A stretch of DNA of 64,000 nt from an uncultured Flavobacteriales bacterium (GCA_903945495.1 CAJAVU010000070.1:1-64000); one strand, 5' to 3'. Positions 45,352 through 53,601 are shown, numbered from the stretch's first letter. Program-made: numbers and translations. Notes: generated from the sequence alone by a model not told the origin.

Positions 45352-45747
45352 TTAGCAAGGAGGATGATCAATAGTTTGATTTATATCAAAATCATAATGA
45401 TCACTATAATAGTAATTAGTGCTTTTTGTTATGTAGTAACCGTCATTCGAAATGGATGGAAATTCTGGTTTAAGCAAGGTGAATTCAGCTTGTTTCGTTT
45501 TAAACTCCTTTTTGGATTGATTTTTACCTTTCGAATCAAGCAGATTAATTTCATTTTCAACCTTACGCAATTTTTTTGCTAGTTGACATTGCCCATTACA
45601 TTTTAGTTCTGGTTTGTTCTTGTTAACACAATAACGTGCAGTTATAAAATCTTGGTTTACTTTCCAATCAATCATAATAAGTGTCTGAATTACCGCTTGA
45701 AAGCAGATAATTACAGCAAATAATACTATGATTGATTTTTTAAGCAT
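45352..45747 (-). CDS. Small Cys-containing membrane-anchored protein
   Basis: Protein of 131 residues with an N-terminal hydrophobic segment (about 5-27) and a conserved-looking cluster CVNKNKPELKCNGQCQLAKKL (C40, C50, C54), then a Lys-rich helix (about 55-85). The C-terminus ends HPPC. Similar small proteins with N-KPEL-CxGxC motifs are, as far as I recall, found near copper genes in Bacteroidota. It is 70 bases upstream of the MbnP-like gene on the same strand. The Cys pattern suggests metal binding, but this is inference. Confidence 0.7.
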   Translation of the reverse strand: MLKKSIIVLFAVIICFQAVIQTLIMIDWKVNQDFITARYCVNKNKPELKCNGQCQLAKKLRKVENEINLLDSKGKNQSKKEFKTKQAEFTLLKPEFPSISNDGYYITKSTNYYYSDHYDFDINQTIDHPPC

Positions 45748-45751
45748 TTTG

Positions 45752-45759
45752 CAAAATTA
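45752..45759 (-). promoter_or_regulatory. -7 promoter element of the Cys-containing protein gene
   Basis: On the minus strand TAATTTTG fits TAnnTTTG only 4 bases before the ATG, which would give a leaderless mRNA. No -33 TTG is present; the inverted repeat at 45769-45811 takes that place. Confidence 0.4.
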
Positions 45760-45768
45760 AATCTTTTT

Positions 45769-45811
45769 TGGTGGAGATATTATGATTTAGCTCATAAAAT
45801 CAGCTCCACCA
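45769..45811. promoter_or_regulatory. Nested inverted repeat, possible operator
   Basis: TGGTGGAG pairs with CTCCACCA, and inside it TGATTT pairs with AAATCA. There is no T run on either strand, so it is not a terminator. It lies just upstream of the -7 element of the Cys-containing protein gene and could bind a regulator of the copper-linked unit. Confidence 0.4.
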
Positions 45812-45832
45812 TAGAATTACAATTACATTCCT

Positions 45833-47155
45833 TTATTTCGAAATAGCAATTTTTAGTTTTTTACCTTTCACTTTTTCAATTCGAATTTTTCCAAGAAGGC
45901 TGTTGATGTTTTTGCGTTTAACTGCTACATACGAAGTGAAATCTTGAACGGAAATTAATCCAATTTCTTCTTTCTTTAAACCACCTTTTTGTCCCAAGAA
46001 CCCCACAAGATCAATTTTATTAATCTTGTCTTTTTTACCGCCGCTGAAATACAAGGTAATCCAAGGACTTTCTGTTGGTCCCATCAAATCATTTGGAATA
46101 CGGTATTCTGTATCTGGAATTTGAATATAATCTGGTGTGTTTTCTTCTTTGTTAATTAACAAATACGATGAACCATTTGCTTTCATTCTTGCAGTTCGTC
46201 CGTTGCGATGAATAAATGCTTCTTCACTGTGCGGATATTGGAAATGCACCACATGTTGAATTTCAGGAATGTCCAAACCACGAGATCCTAAATCTGTACA
46301 AATTAAGGTATGATAACTTCCATTTCTAAATTTAATCAGCGCTCGTTCGCGTTCATCCTGTTCCATTCCTCCATGATAAATAATGGATTCATAGCCGTTT
46401 TCATTTAAATATTCAGAAACACTTTCCGTGGCTTCTCTGAAATTGCAAAAAACAATCGTTAATTCGCCATTGAACGAGCATAATAAATCAAACAAACGCT
46501 CAAACTTGGTGCTTGTTTTCACTGGGAAATTCCAAAATGTAATTGATGGCTCTTGCGAATTCGACAGGTGATTAATGATTGTTGGAGCGTTGAAATCCAA
46601 ATAGGCAGGAAATTCTTTGTGCTCAGTTGCAGAAACTAATGTAGTTTGTCTTAAATCAGTAAATTCTTGATAGATAAACTTGATTTGATCCTCGAAACCA
46701 AACTCTAAACTTTTGTCATATTCGTCAACAATAAATTGCTTTACATTCGACAAGTCGATTGTGTTTCGCGTGATGTGATCGCAGATTCTACCTGGAGTTC
46801 CGATTAAAACAGCAGGGGATTCTGATAAACTATTTTTTTCAACTTGCATTGAGTGTCCGCCGTAACAAGTTAGAACTTTGAAGTTCGTTTTCATAGCGCG
46901 AAAAACGCTTTCAATTTGTATGGCTAATTCTCTTGAAGGAGCAAGGATGACTGCTTGAATATCTGTTACTTGTTGGTCTAAACGTAAGAAAAGTGGTAAT
47001 AGAAAAGCGAATGTTTTTCCTGAACCGGTTTGAGAAAGGAGCATCATGTTTTTTGACGTTTCACTTTTCTCAAGTGTTTCCTGTTGAAGTTGATTTAATT
47101 CAGAGAATCCGATAGAACTCAAAATTGAATCGATTTGATGTTGATGTTTATTCAT
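45833..47155 (-). CDS. DbpA-like DEAD-box RNA helicase (motif II DEYD)
   Basis: RNA helicase of 440 residues with both RecA domains: Q motif LNQLQQETLE, Walker A SQTGSGKT, PSRELA, GTPGRI, motif II reading VDEYD instead of DEAD, SAT in VSATEHKE, GSRGLDIPE and HRNGRTARM. The C-terminal 75 residues (VTLYFSGGKKDKINKIDLVGFL) match the DbpA RNA-binding domain, which recognises hairpin 92 of 23S rRNA. A role in 50S ribosome assembly follows from the family. The Ala to Tyr change in motif II is unusual but keeps the catalytic DE. Confidence 0.87.
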   Translation of the reverse strand: MNKHQHQIDSILSSIGFSELNQLQQETLEKSETSKNMMLLSQTGSGKTFAFLLPLFLRLDQQVTDIQAVILAPSRELAIQIESVFRAMKTNFKVLTCYGGHSMQVEKNSLSESPAVLIGTPGRICDHITRNTIDLSNVKQFIVDEYDKSLEFGFEDQIKFIYQEFTDLRQTTLVSATEHKEFPAYLDFNAPTIINHLSNSQEPSITFWNFPVKTSTKFERLFDLLCSFNGELTIVFCNFREATESVSEYLNENGYESIIYHGGMEQDERERALIKFRNGSYHTLICTDLGSRGLDIPEIQHVVHFQYPHSEEAFIHRNGRTARMKANGSSYLLINKEENTPDYIQIPDTEYRIPNDLMGPTESPWITLYFSGGKKDKINKIDLVGFLGQKGGLKKEEIGLISVQDFTSYVAVKRKNINSLLGKIRIEKVKGKKLKIAISK

Positions 47156-47217
47156 ACCACAAAGATAAGATTATTGTTAGAGCTCAATACGAACTGCAAC
47201 TAGGTAAAATCAAACAC

Positions 47218-47253
47218 AAAAAAAAGCCGTCTTCATTGATGAAAGCGGCTTTT
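47218..47253 (-). terminator. Rho-independent terminator of the fad operon
   Basis: AAAGCCG and TTCAT pair with ATGAA and CGGCTTT (two 2-base internal mismatches), with a T run on the minus strand, 18 bases after the fadA stop. Confidence 0.85.
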
Positions 47254-47270
47254 AACTATAACTTATTTTG

Positions 47271-48449
47271 TTAAATCATTTCTATAACGCCAGCTGCACC
47301 TTGTCCGGTTCCAACACACATAGTAACAATACCATATTTTTGTTGACGTTTTTTCAATTCATTCATGATTTGAACTGATAGTTTTGCGCCTGTACAGCCT
47401 AGTGGATGACCAAGAGCCAAAGCACCACCGTTTACGTTTACTATTTCTGGATTGATTCCTGTTTCACGAATAACAGCCAACGATTGAGAAGCAAATGCTT
47501 CATTCAATTCGAATAAATTAATATCGTTTAATGACAAACCAGCTGCTTTAATTGCTTTTGGAATTGCATCAACAGGTCCAATACCCATGATTCGTGGTTC
47601 AACTCCAACAACGGAATACGACGCCAAACGCGCAATTGGTTCCAAATTCAATTCTTTTACCATACGTTCAGACATGACCAATACGAATGCTGCTCCATCA
47701 GATGTTTGTGAAGAATTTCCTGCAGTAACTGAACCTCCATTTGCGAAAACGGGCTTCAAATTTCCTAAGGCTTCTATGCTACTAACGCGTGGACCTTCAT
47801 CTGTATCCACAATGTATTTTTCTACTTGGCGTTTTTCGTTTGCGTCTAAAAAGATGCGTTCAACTTCTACTGGAACAATATCATCCTTAAATCTGCCAGA
47901 TTGAATTGCTGCCAAAGCTTTGTTGTGTGAGTGAACTGCAAATGCATCTTGTTCTTCTCGTGTAACTTTATATTGTTGCGCAACCGCTTCAGCCGTTAGT
48001 CCCATTCCCCAATACCAATTCGGATTTTCTTTGCCCACTTTTGGATTTGGAACAATTCTCCAACCACCCATTGCCATAACAGACATTGATTCAACGCCTC
48101 CTGCAATGATACATTCAGCCATTCCACTTTCGATTTTTGCTGTGGCAATTGCAATGGTTTCCAATCCTGATGAACAATAACGATTTACCGTCATTCCAGG
48201 AACTTTGTCTGTATTCATTCCCATTAAAGAAATCATACGTCCAACGTTCAAACCTTGTTCAGCTTCAGGAGTGGCATTTCCAACAATTACATCGTCAACA
48301 CGCAATTTATCTAATTGAGGAACAGAAGCCATTAAATGTTTAATTACATCTGCTGCCAAATCATCAGGTCGGTAAAAACGAAATCCGCCTTTACCTGCTT
48401 TGCCAACTGCAGATCTGAAACCTGCTACTATATATGCTCTTTGTCCCAT
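47271..48449 (-). CDS. fadA: Acetyl-CoA acyltransferase (3-ketoacyl-CoA thiolase)
   Basis: Thiolase of 392 residues for the last step of beta-oxidation. Catalytic cysteine in NRYCSSGLETIAIA (about 90), GGVESMSVMAMGG, NEAFASQSLAV, and the C-terminal NGGALALGHPLGCTGAKL and MCVGTGQGAAGV with the second active-site Cys. It follows fadB in the operon, but an S23-type gene and its repeats lie between them. fadA belongs to the marR-fadB-fadA group. Confidence 0.94.
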   Translation of the reverse strand: MGQRAYIVAGFRSAVGKAGKGGFRFYRPDDLAADVIKHLMASVPQLDKLRVDDVIVGNATPEAEQGLNVGRMISLMGMNTDKVPGMTVNRYCSSGLETIAIATAKIESGMAECIIAGGVESMSVMAMGGWRIVPNPKVGKENPNWYWGMGLTAEAVAQQYKVTREEQDAFAVHSHNKALAAIQSGRFKDDIVPVEVERIFLDANEKRQVEKYIVDTDEGPRVSSIEALGNLKPVFANGGSVTAGNSSQTSDGAAFVLVMSERMVKELNLEPIARLASYSVVGVEPRIMGIGPVDAIPKAIKAAGLSLNDINLFELNEAFASQSLAVIRETGINPEIVNVNGGALALGHPLGCTGAKLSVQIMNELKKRQQKYGIVTMCVGTGQGAAGVIEMI

Positions 48450-48460
48450 TTTTTTAGATA

Positions 48461-48492
48461 TTAAGATGTTAAGATTTTAAGATTTTAGGACT
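48461..48492 (+). repeat. Left inverted-repeat arm: four 8-bp units
   Basis: Four near-identical units TTAAGATG, TTAAGATT, TTAAGATT, TTAGGACT. The arm ends 22 bases from the S23 stop codon and starts 12 bases before the fadA start. Its complement is repeated at 48898-48926. Confidence 0.85.
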
Positions 48493-48514
48493 CAAACCTT
48501 AACATCAATATTAT

Positions 48515-48898
48515 TTACTTTTCTGTTTTTAGTATTCTCTTGAAAGCACCGATCATCTTCTGAAGTGTTTCTAACTCTATTAATATTGACTTAGTTTGAA
48601 TTTTGAAAATATCTTCAATTAAGATTAATTGTGTCTCAAGTTCATAAGAAGAAGATATCGCAATATTTAAAAAATGAAGAAATTCCTTTTCAGTAGTTCT
48701 ACCAGAACCTTCAGCAATATTTGAAGGAATAGAAACGGCACAACGATTAATTTGAGATACTAATCCAAACTTTTCATCTTTTGGTAATTGGGAAGTAAGA
48801 AGATAAACATTCTTAACTAGAACCAATGATTCTTTCCAAATTTTCAATTCCCGGAAATTATGTACTTTCTTCAAATCACAATTTTTTACTTCATTCAA
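48515..48898 (-). CDS. S23/IVP-type four-helix-bundle protein
   Basis: Protein of about 127 residues of the four-helix-bundle family first seen as ORFs in 23S rRNA intervening sequences (also related to Avd of diversity-generating retroelements). Family landmarks: HNFRELKIWKESLVL, QINRCAVSIPSNIAEGSGR and a C-terminal LIELETLQKMIGAFKRIL. Function in the cell is unknown. The start is TTG at 48898 (an in-frame stop lies two codons upstream) or a later TTG; no in-frame ATG precedes the domain. The TTG lies at the inner edge of the right repeat arm, so the repeats and gene look like one unit. Confidence 0.85.
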   Translation of the reverse strand: MNEVKNCDLKKVHNFRELKIWKESLVLVKNVYLLTSQLPKDEKFGLVSQINRCAVSIPSNIAEGSGRTTEKEFLHFLNIAISSSYELETQLILIEDIFKIQTKSILIELETLQKMIGAFKRILKTEK

Positions 48899-48926
48899 GT
48901 CTTAAAATCTTAAAATCTTAAAATCC
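48898..48926 (-). repeat. Right inverted-repeat arm
   Basis: On the minus strand: a partial unit (GGATT), then TTAAGATT, TTAAGATT, TTAAGACT. It matches the left arm at 48461-48492 in inverted orientation over about 24 bases with one or two differences. Confidence 0.85.
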
Positions 48927-48940
48927 TTCAATCATAAAGT

Positions 48941-51346
48941 CTAATTCCGAAGGATTTTACCGTTTTTTACTAGACTTTCCAATCGTTCTAAGGTTTTGCG
49001 TTCAGCACAAAGCTCAACAAATGCCTTGCGTTCTAAGTCAAGCAGATATTGCTCTGAAACAACAGTGTTTTCACTTAAATCACCACCACAAAGAACAAAA
49101 CCTAGTTTCTCAGAAATCACACGATCGTGGTCTGACATATAATTTCCAGAAAGCATTGAATTCGCACCAACGTAAACAATTCCAAGACCTTCTTGTCCCA
49201 TCACGGTTATGTTTTTCTCACGTTTTGGTGCGATATAGCCTTTGTTTGCTAATTCAATTGCGGCAGCTTTTGCACGTGCAAGTTGGTGATCACGACTCAC
49301 AACTACTTCATCGATACCATTTCTTAAATAACCAAGGTCGAATGCTTCATATGCAGAAGTAGAAACTTTTGCTTGACCAATGGTTAAGAAGCGCTCTCTC
49401 AAACGGTTGATTTTGATATCACCTTCTTTTAATTCTTCAGATAAACGTTTTGCGTATTCTTTGGAACCACCGCCACCTGGAATTAAACCAACTCCAAATT
49501 CAACTAATCCCATGTACAATTCAGCATGCGCTACGACCTTATCTGCGTGCATTGACATTTCACATCCACCACCTAAAGCCATGTTGTGAGGAGCAACGAT
49601 TACAGGAATGTTCGAATAGCGAATGCGCATCATTGTATCTTGGAATGCTTTTACAGCAAAATTCAATTCATCATAATCTTGCTCAATTGCCATCATGAAA
49701 ATCATTCCAACATTGGCTCCAGCTGAGAAATTTTGTCCGGTATTTGAAATCACCAAACCTTTGTATTCTTTTTCTGCTAAGTCGATCGCCTTGTTAATTC
49801 CTTCAATTACTCCACCGCCAATTGTATTCATTTTTGTGTGGAATTCTAAGTTCAAAATTCCATCACCAAGATTGACAAGTGTTGTATCAGAATTGCCCCA
49901 AACTTTATTTTCAGAGCGCAAAGCATCTAATAGAACTAGGTTTTCGGTTCCCGGAATTGTTTTGTAGGATTTGGATTGAACATCATAATACATTTTTTGG
50001 CCTTTTTCCAATTTGTAGAATGATGTAATTCCAGCAGCTTTCATATCTGAAATCCACGCAGCTGCAGTTTTGTTATTGTCTGCTATTAATTTTAATCCTT
50101 GATCTAAACCGAGAATATCCCATGTTTCAAACGGACCAAGTTCCCAACCAAATCCTGCTTTTAACGCATCGTCGATTTTGTAAAGATCATCTGTTATTTC
50201 AGGTAAACGATTGGAAACGTAGGCGAATAGTCCTCCAAACAATTTTCGGTAGAATTCACCGGCCTTATCCATTCCCATGAATAACATTTTTGTGCGTTGT
50301 TTTAAGTCATCGATTGGCTTTGTCATTTCTAAGGTTGCGAATTTCACCTTTTCAGACGCACGATATTCTAACGTTTTTAAATCTAACGCATGAATTTCAC
50401 TTTTGCCATCCGCTGTTTTTACTTTTTTGTAGAAACCTTGTCCAGATTTAGATCCAAGCCAATTGTTTTCAACCATTTTGGAAATGTAACCAGGCAATTC
50501 AAACAATGCTTTTTCTTCATCTGAAGGACAATTTGCTTTCAAGCCATTTGCTACGTGAACCAAGGTGTCCAAACCAACAACATCACATGTTCTGAAAGTG
50601 GCAGATTTTGGGCGACCTAAAACAGGTCCAGTTAATTTATCAACTTCTTCAACTGTTAAACCCATTTCTGAAACAGCATGGAAAAGTGCCATGATTGAAT
50701 AAACCCCAACTCGATTTGCGATGAAAGCTGGTGTGTCTTTGCACAATACTGTTTTCTTACCAAGGAAGCGTGAGCCATAATCCATCAAGAAGTCAATTAC
50801 TTCAGGTTTTGTTGATGGAGTAGGGATGATTTCCAATAATTGTAAATAGCGCGGTGGATTGAAAAAATGTGTTCCACAGAAATATGCTTTGAAATCGTCT
50901 GATCTTCCATCCAACATCATGTGAATTGGAATTCCAGATGTATTTGATGTAATAAGCGTTCCAGGAGTTCTGTATTTTTCAACTTGTTCGAAAACAAGTT
51001 TTTTGATATCCAAACGCTCAATCACCACTTCAATGACCCAATCACAATTTGCAATTTTCGCCATATCATCGTCAAAGTTTCCAGTCACAATACGTTGCGC
51101 AAATGATTTACGATAAATTGGTGATGGATTTGATTTTACTGCGGTTTCAAGAGATTGATTGACAATTCTGTTTCGAACAGCTTTTGAGTCAAGGCTTAAT
51201 CCTTTTTTTGTTTCGTCAGCTGTCAGTTCTTTTGGAGCAATGTCCAATAGAATTACTTCACAGCCAATGTTGGCAAAATGACAAGCAATTCTTGAACCCA
51301 TAACACCAGAACCGAGAACGGCAACCTTTTTAATGTGTGTGTTCAT
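48941..51346 (-). CDS. fadB: 3-hydroxyacyl-CoA dehydrogenase / enoyl-CoA hydratase
   Basis: Bifunctional beta-oxidation enzyme of 801 residues. The N-terminal Rossmann domain has VAVLGSGVMGSRIACHFA, followed by FCGTHFFNPPRYLQLLEIIP and DVVGLDTLVHVANGL of the hydroxyacyl-CoA dehydrogenase. The C-terminal half is crotonase-like (about 480-720), with the oxyanion regions SAGANVGMIFMMA and IPVIVAPHNMALGGGCEMSMHADKVVAH. The domain order (dehydrogenase first) is the opposite of E. coli FadB and typical of Bacteroidota. It follows the marR gene by 10 bases. Confidence 0.93.
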   Translation of the reverse strand: MNTHIKKVAVLGSGVMGSRIACHFANIGCEVILLDIAPKELTADETKKGLSLDSKAVRNRIVNQSLETAVKSNPSPIYRKSFAQRIVTGNFDDDMAKIANCDWVIEVVIERLDIKKLVFEQVEKYRTPGTLITSNTSGIPIHMMLDGRSDDFKAYFCGTHFFNPPRYLQLLEIIPTPSTKPEVIDFLMDYGSRFLGKKTVLCKDTPAFIANRVGVYSIMALFHAVSEMGLTVEEVDKLTGPVLGRPKSATFRTCDVVGLDTLVHVANGLKANCPSDEEKALFELPGYISKMVENNWLGSKSGQGFYKKVKTADGKSEIHALDLKTLEYRASEKVKFATLEMTKPIDDLKQRTKMLFMGMDKAGEFYRKLFGGLFAYVSNRLPEITDDLYKIDDALKAGFGWELGPFETWDILGLDQGLKLIADNNKTAAAWISDMKAAGITSFYKLEKGQKMYYDVQSKSYKTIPGTENLVLLDALRSENKVWGNSDTTLVNLGDGILNLEFHTKMNTIGGGVIEGINKAIDLAEKEYKGLVISNTGQNFSAGANVGMIFMMAIEQDYDELNFAVKAFQDTMMRIRYSNIPVIVAPHNMALGGGCEMSMHADKVVAHAELYMGLVEFGVGLIPGGGGSKEYAKRLSEELKEGDIKINRLRERFLTIGQAKVSTSAYEAFDLGYLRNGIDEVVVSRDHQLARAKAAAIELANKGYIAPKREKNITVMGQEGLGIVYVGANSMLSGNYMSDHDRVISEKLGFVLCGGDLSENTVVSEQYLLDLERKAFVELCAERKTLERLESLVKNGKILRN

Positions 51347-51356
51347 ACTTTTCAGG

Positions 51357-51806
51357 TTAATCTATTTTATTGTTTTTTAATTCTTCTTCTATCAATTCGT
51401 CTACTTGAGCTGCAACTTCGAAAAATGCTTGAAGCTTCGATTTCGGAATCTTTGCATAAATACGCTCATTGAAACCAACGACGAAATTGCGCACCATTTT
51501 ACGCATTTCAACACCGTCAGGAGTCAAAAAGATTAAGACTTTACGCTTGTCAACTAAATCTTCTTCACGACGAATTAAACCACGTTCTTCCATGGTTTTA
51601 ATCGTTCTAGAAAGCGAAGTTGGTTCCATTCCCATGCGAGGGCCGAGTTGCGTACTTGGTGTACCTTCTTTGTCAACAGACATTAAAATGAAACCAATCG
51701 ACATGGTTAAATCGTGTTCTGCTGCACGTTGGTTATACATTCGAGAAATTCGATGCCACGAATGTCTCACTACAAAATCAAATAATAATTCAGGTTTTTC
51801 TGCCAT
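51357..51806 (-). CDS. MarR family transcriptional regulator
   Basis: DNA-binding regulator of 149 residues. The winged helix-turn-helix is at about 55-110 (LGPRMGMEPTSLSRTIKTMEERGLIRR, EDLVDKRKVLIFLTPDGVEMRK). It is first in the marR-fadB-fadA operon, so it probably controls fatty acid degradation in response to acyl-CoA or fatty acid. An inverted repeat overlaps its own promoter region (51811-51842), which suggests autorepression. Confidence 0.87.
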   Translation of the reverse strand: MAEKPELLFDFVVRHSWHRISRMYNQRAAEHDLTMSIGFILMSVDKEGTPSTQLGPRMGMEPTSLSRTIKTMEERGLIRREEDLVDKRKVLIFLTPDGVEMRKMVRNFVVGFNERIYAKIPKSKLQAFFEVAAQVDELIEEELKNNKID

Positions 51807-51810
51807 ACAT

Positions 51811-51842
51811 ATATTTTAGCACGCTTAAATGTACTAAAATAT
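51811..51842. promoter_or_regulatory. Candidate MarR operator: inverted repeat
   Basis: ATATTTTAG and CTAAAATAT are perfect complements separated by 14 bases, starting 5 bases upstream of the MarR start codon. A weak -7-like TACATTTA (minus strand) lies inside it. Placement fits autorepression by the MarR protein; not tested. Confidence 0.45.
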
Positions 51843-51905
51843 TTTATGCTTGCATATAAAAATTGATTTTTTTCAAGAAAAGATTGAACTTGAAATTATG
51901 CCTGT

Positions 51906-52313
51906 TTACCAGCAATCTTGGGAAATGTGGACAGTACCTTTAAATAGAGAGATTAACTTGTTTTCTTGATTGGTAATTTCCACTTCGTAAATTCCAGTTG
52001 TTCTGCCACGATGCATTTCTTTAGCCTTTGCCGTTAAAACATCACCTAATTTAGCAGGGCGAATGTGTGAAATGGAAGTTTCAAGACTTACGCATTTGTT
52101 GCCGCGTGAATTAGATGCGAATGCCAAAGCAGAATCAGAAAGGGAATAGGAAATACCTCCGTGAAGAATTTCGAAGCCGTTTAGCATTTCGGCATGCACA
52201 GTTGTGGATAGTTCACAAAATCCTAAACCAAGTGAATGAACTGATAAATTCATCCACTTGCTAAAGGCATCTTTTTCAAGCATGATTCCGACAATTTCTT
52301 CAGGCGATTTCAT
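51906..52313 (-). CDS. PaaI-type hotdog-fold thioesterase
   Basis: Acyl-CoA thioesterase-like protein of 135 residues. The hotdog signature is clear: MLNGFEILHGGISYSLSDSALAFASNSRG with the H-G-G and D residues, followed by ISHIRPAKLGDVLTAKAKEMHRGRTTGIYEVEI. PaaI members hydrolyse hydroxylated phenylacetyl-CoA and related thioesters. It lies near the fad genes, so a housekeeping role in acyl-CoA clearance is plausible. Confidence 0.88.
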   Translation of the reverse strand: MKSPEEIVGIMLEKDAFSKWMNLSVHSLGLGFCELSTTVHAEMLNGFEILHGGISYSLSDSALAFASNSRGNKCVSLETSISHIRPAKLGDVLTAKAKEMHRGRTTGIYEVEITNQENKLISLFKGTVHISQDCW

Positions 52314-52337
52314 GGTTGTAATATGTTGAGAAAGCGA

Positions 52338-52817
52338 TTATGCTTCGATTGCACGATTTAACAATGTAATCATTGCTAATGTTACAATAAATAATTGTGT
52401 TGCTGTTTCGTCATCCAATGTCGTTCCATCTTCATCTTCTGTTGAAATTTCCATGGCCATGAATTGTGTTAATTCAGGTTGATCACAGAAATCTTCCAAT
52501 ACTTCGTCGTCGTCATTTTCAAAATATGCATCCAACATGTCGAAGTATGGTTCTTCGAAAGCATCAATATCTTCTTCTGTTACGAGTCTGATTTTTAATC
52601 CTTCAGTATCAAAACATTCAGAAATAAGACAATAATAATAGATTAGTAAACCTTCTAATTTTTCGTTTTGATATTCGATTGCAGCTGACATGACGTAGCT
52701 CAATAATGTTTGCTGTGCGAGAGCATATTTTTCTGATAATTGCTCTAAACCATCGTCATCTAAATTGTCAACTTTCTTAATTGCAGTTTCAATACTTGCG
52801 AAGGATACGTGTTTCAT
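52338..52817 (-). CDS. Acidic hypothetical protein
   Basis: Protein of 159 residues, strongly acidic (long D/E runs such as AYFENDDDEVLEDF and EISTEDEDGTTLDDE), predicted helical, with no signal peptide. No domain was recognised. It is 24 bases upstream of the PaaI-like gene on the same strand and probably co-transcribed with it. Confidence 0.65.
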   Translation of the reverse strand: MKHVSFASIETAIKKVDNLDDDGLEQLSEKYALAQQTLLSYVMSAAIEYQNEKLEGLLIYYYCLISECFDTEGLKIRLVTEEDIDAFEEPYFDMLDAYFENDDDEVLEDFCDQPELTQFMAMEISTEDEDGTTLDDETATQLFIVTLAMITLLNRAIEA

Positions 52818-52902
52818 CTTTACTAATTTTTGGTAAAGTTACTGAATATTTGGGAATGAGAAGTTTTCAAAAAAAGCATAGCAACGATTCTTCAAAATCT
52901 CT

Positions 52903-52910
52903 TACATTTG
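52903..52910 (+). promoter_or_regulatory. -7 promoter element of the DUF2461 gene
   Basis: TACATTTG fits TAnnTTTG, 16 bases before the ATG. No -33 TTG was seen. Confidence 0.4.
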
Positions 52911-52926
52911 AATAAATTAAAATACC

Positions 52927-53601
52927 ATGGCATTTTTTACCCCTGATTTTTTACAGTTTTTCATTGAATTAGCACCGAACAATCACAAAGATTGGTTTGA
53001 TTTGAATCGCAAACGTTATGAAAAATCTGTTAAAGAACCTTTTAAGGATTTTGTGGAACACATGATCAAAGAAATTGCTAAAACCGACGCAAGTTTCAAA
53101 GATTTGGAGGCAAAGGATTGTATTTTTCGAATCAATCGCGATATCCGTTTTTCAAAAGATAAAACTCCTTACAAAATGAATGTTTCAGCAGTTGTTGCTC
53201 CTGAAGGAAAGAAAAGCAAGGCTGTAAATGGTGTTTATTTTGAGTTTGGTCCTGAGCATGTGCGCGTTTATGGAGGAGTTTATGAAATCGATAAAGAGGA
53301 TTTATTGACAGTTCGTGAAGGAATCGCAAATGATTTGAAAGGTTTTCAAGAAGCGTATTCAAATCCGAGATTCAAAAAAGTATTTGGAACGATTTTAGGA
53401 GAAAAAAATAAAGTAATTCCAAAAGAATTGAAAGAAGCAGCAGAGAAAGAGCCCTTGATTTTTAATAAACAATGGTATTTTTACGCGCAATTTGATGCTG
53501 AAACAGTGTTGGATCCGAAATTAGATCAATTGTTGTTGGATTGTTTTGAAGCAGGAAAACCGGTTGAGCACTACTTTAATAAATTAATAAAACGAAATTA
53601 A
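52927..53601 (+). CDS. DUF2461 domain-containing protein
   Basis: Cytoplasmic protein of 224 residues matching DUF2461 (PF09365): FFIELAPNNHKDWFDLNRKRYEKSVKEPFKDFV at the start and FRINRDIRFSKDKTPYKMNVSAVVAPEGKK in the middle, ending with LDCFEAGKPVEHYF. The family is widespread in Bacteroidota with unknown function. Transcribed alone; the S9 peptidase gene follows 40 bases later. Confidence 0.9.
   Translation: MAFFTPDFLQFFIELAPNNHKDWFDLNRKRYEKSVKEPFKDFVEHMIKEIAKTDASFKDLEAKDCIFRINRDIRFSKDKTPYKMNVSAVVAPEGKKSKAVNGVYFEFGPEHVRVYGGVYEIDKEDLLTVREGIANDLKGFQEAYSNPRFKKVFGTILGEKNKVIPKELKEAAEKEPLIFNKQWYFYAQFDAETVLDPKLDQLLLDCFEAGKPVEHYFNKLIKRN

Larger units (their letters stand above)
48461..48926. mobile_element. 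Candidate S23 gene cassette bounded by inverted repeats
   Basis: About 466 bases containing one S23/four-helix-bundle gene, with arrays of the 8-bp unit TTAAGATT in opposite orientation at each end. It sits exactly between fadB and fadA, which are usually adjacent. This looks like an inserted cassette. No transposase is present, and no target-site duplication was found, so mobility is inferred. Confidence 0.4.

Noticed and set aside
45769-45811. Rho-independent terminator
   Set aside because: The stem has no T run on either strand, so it is better read as an operator-type inverted repeat.
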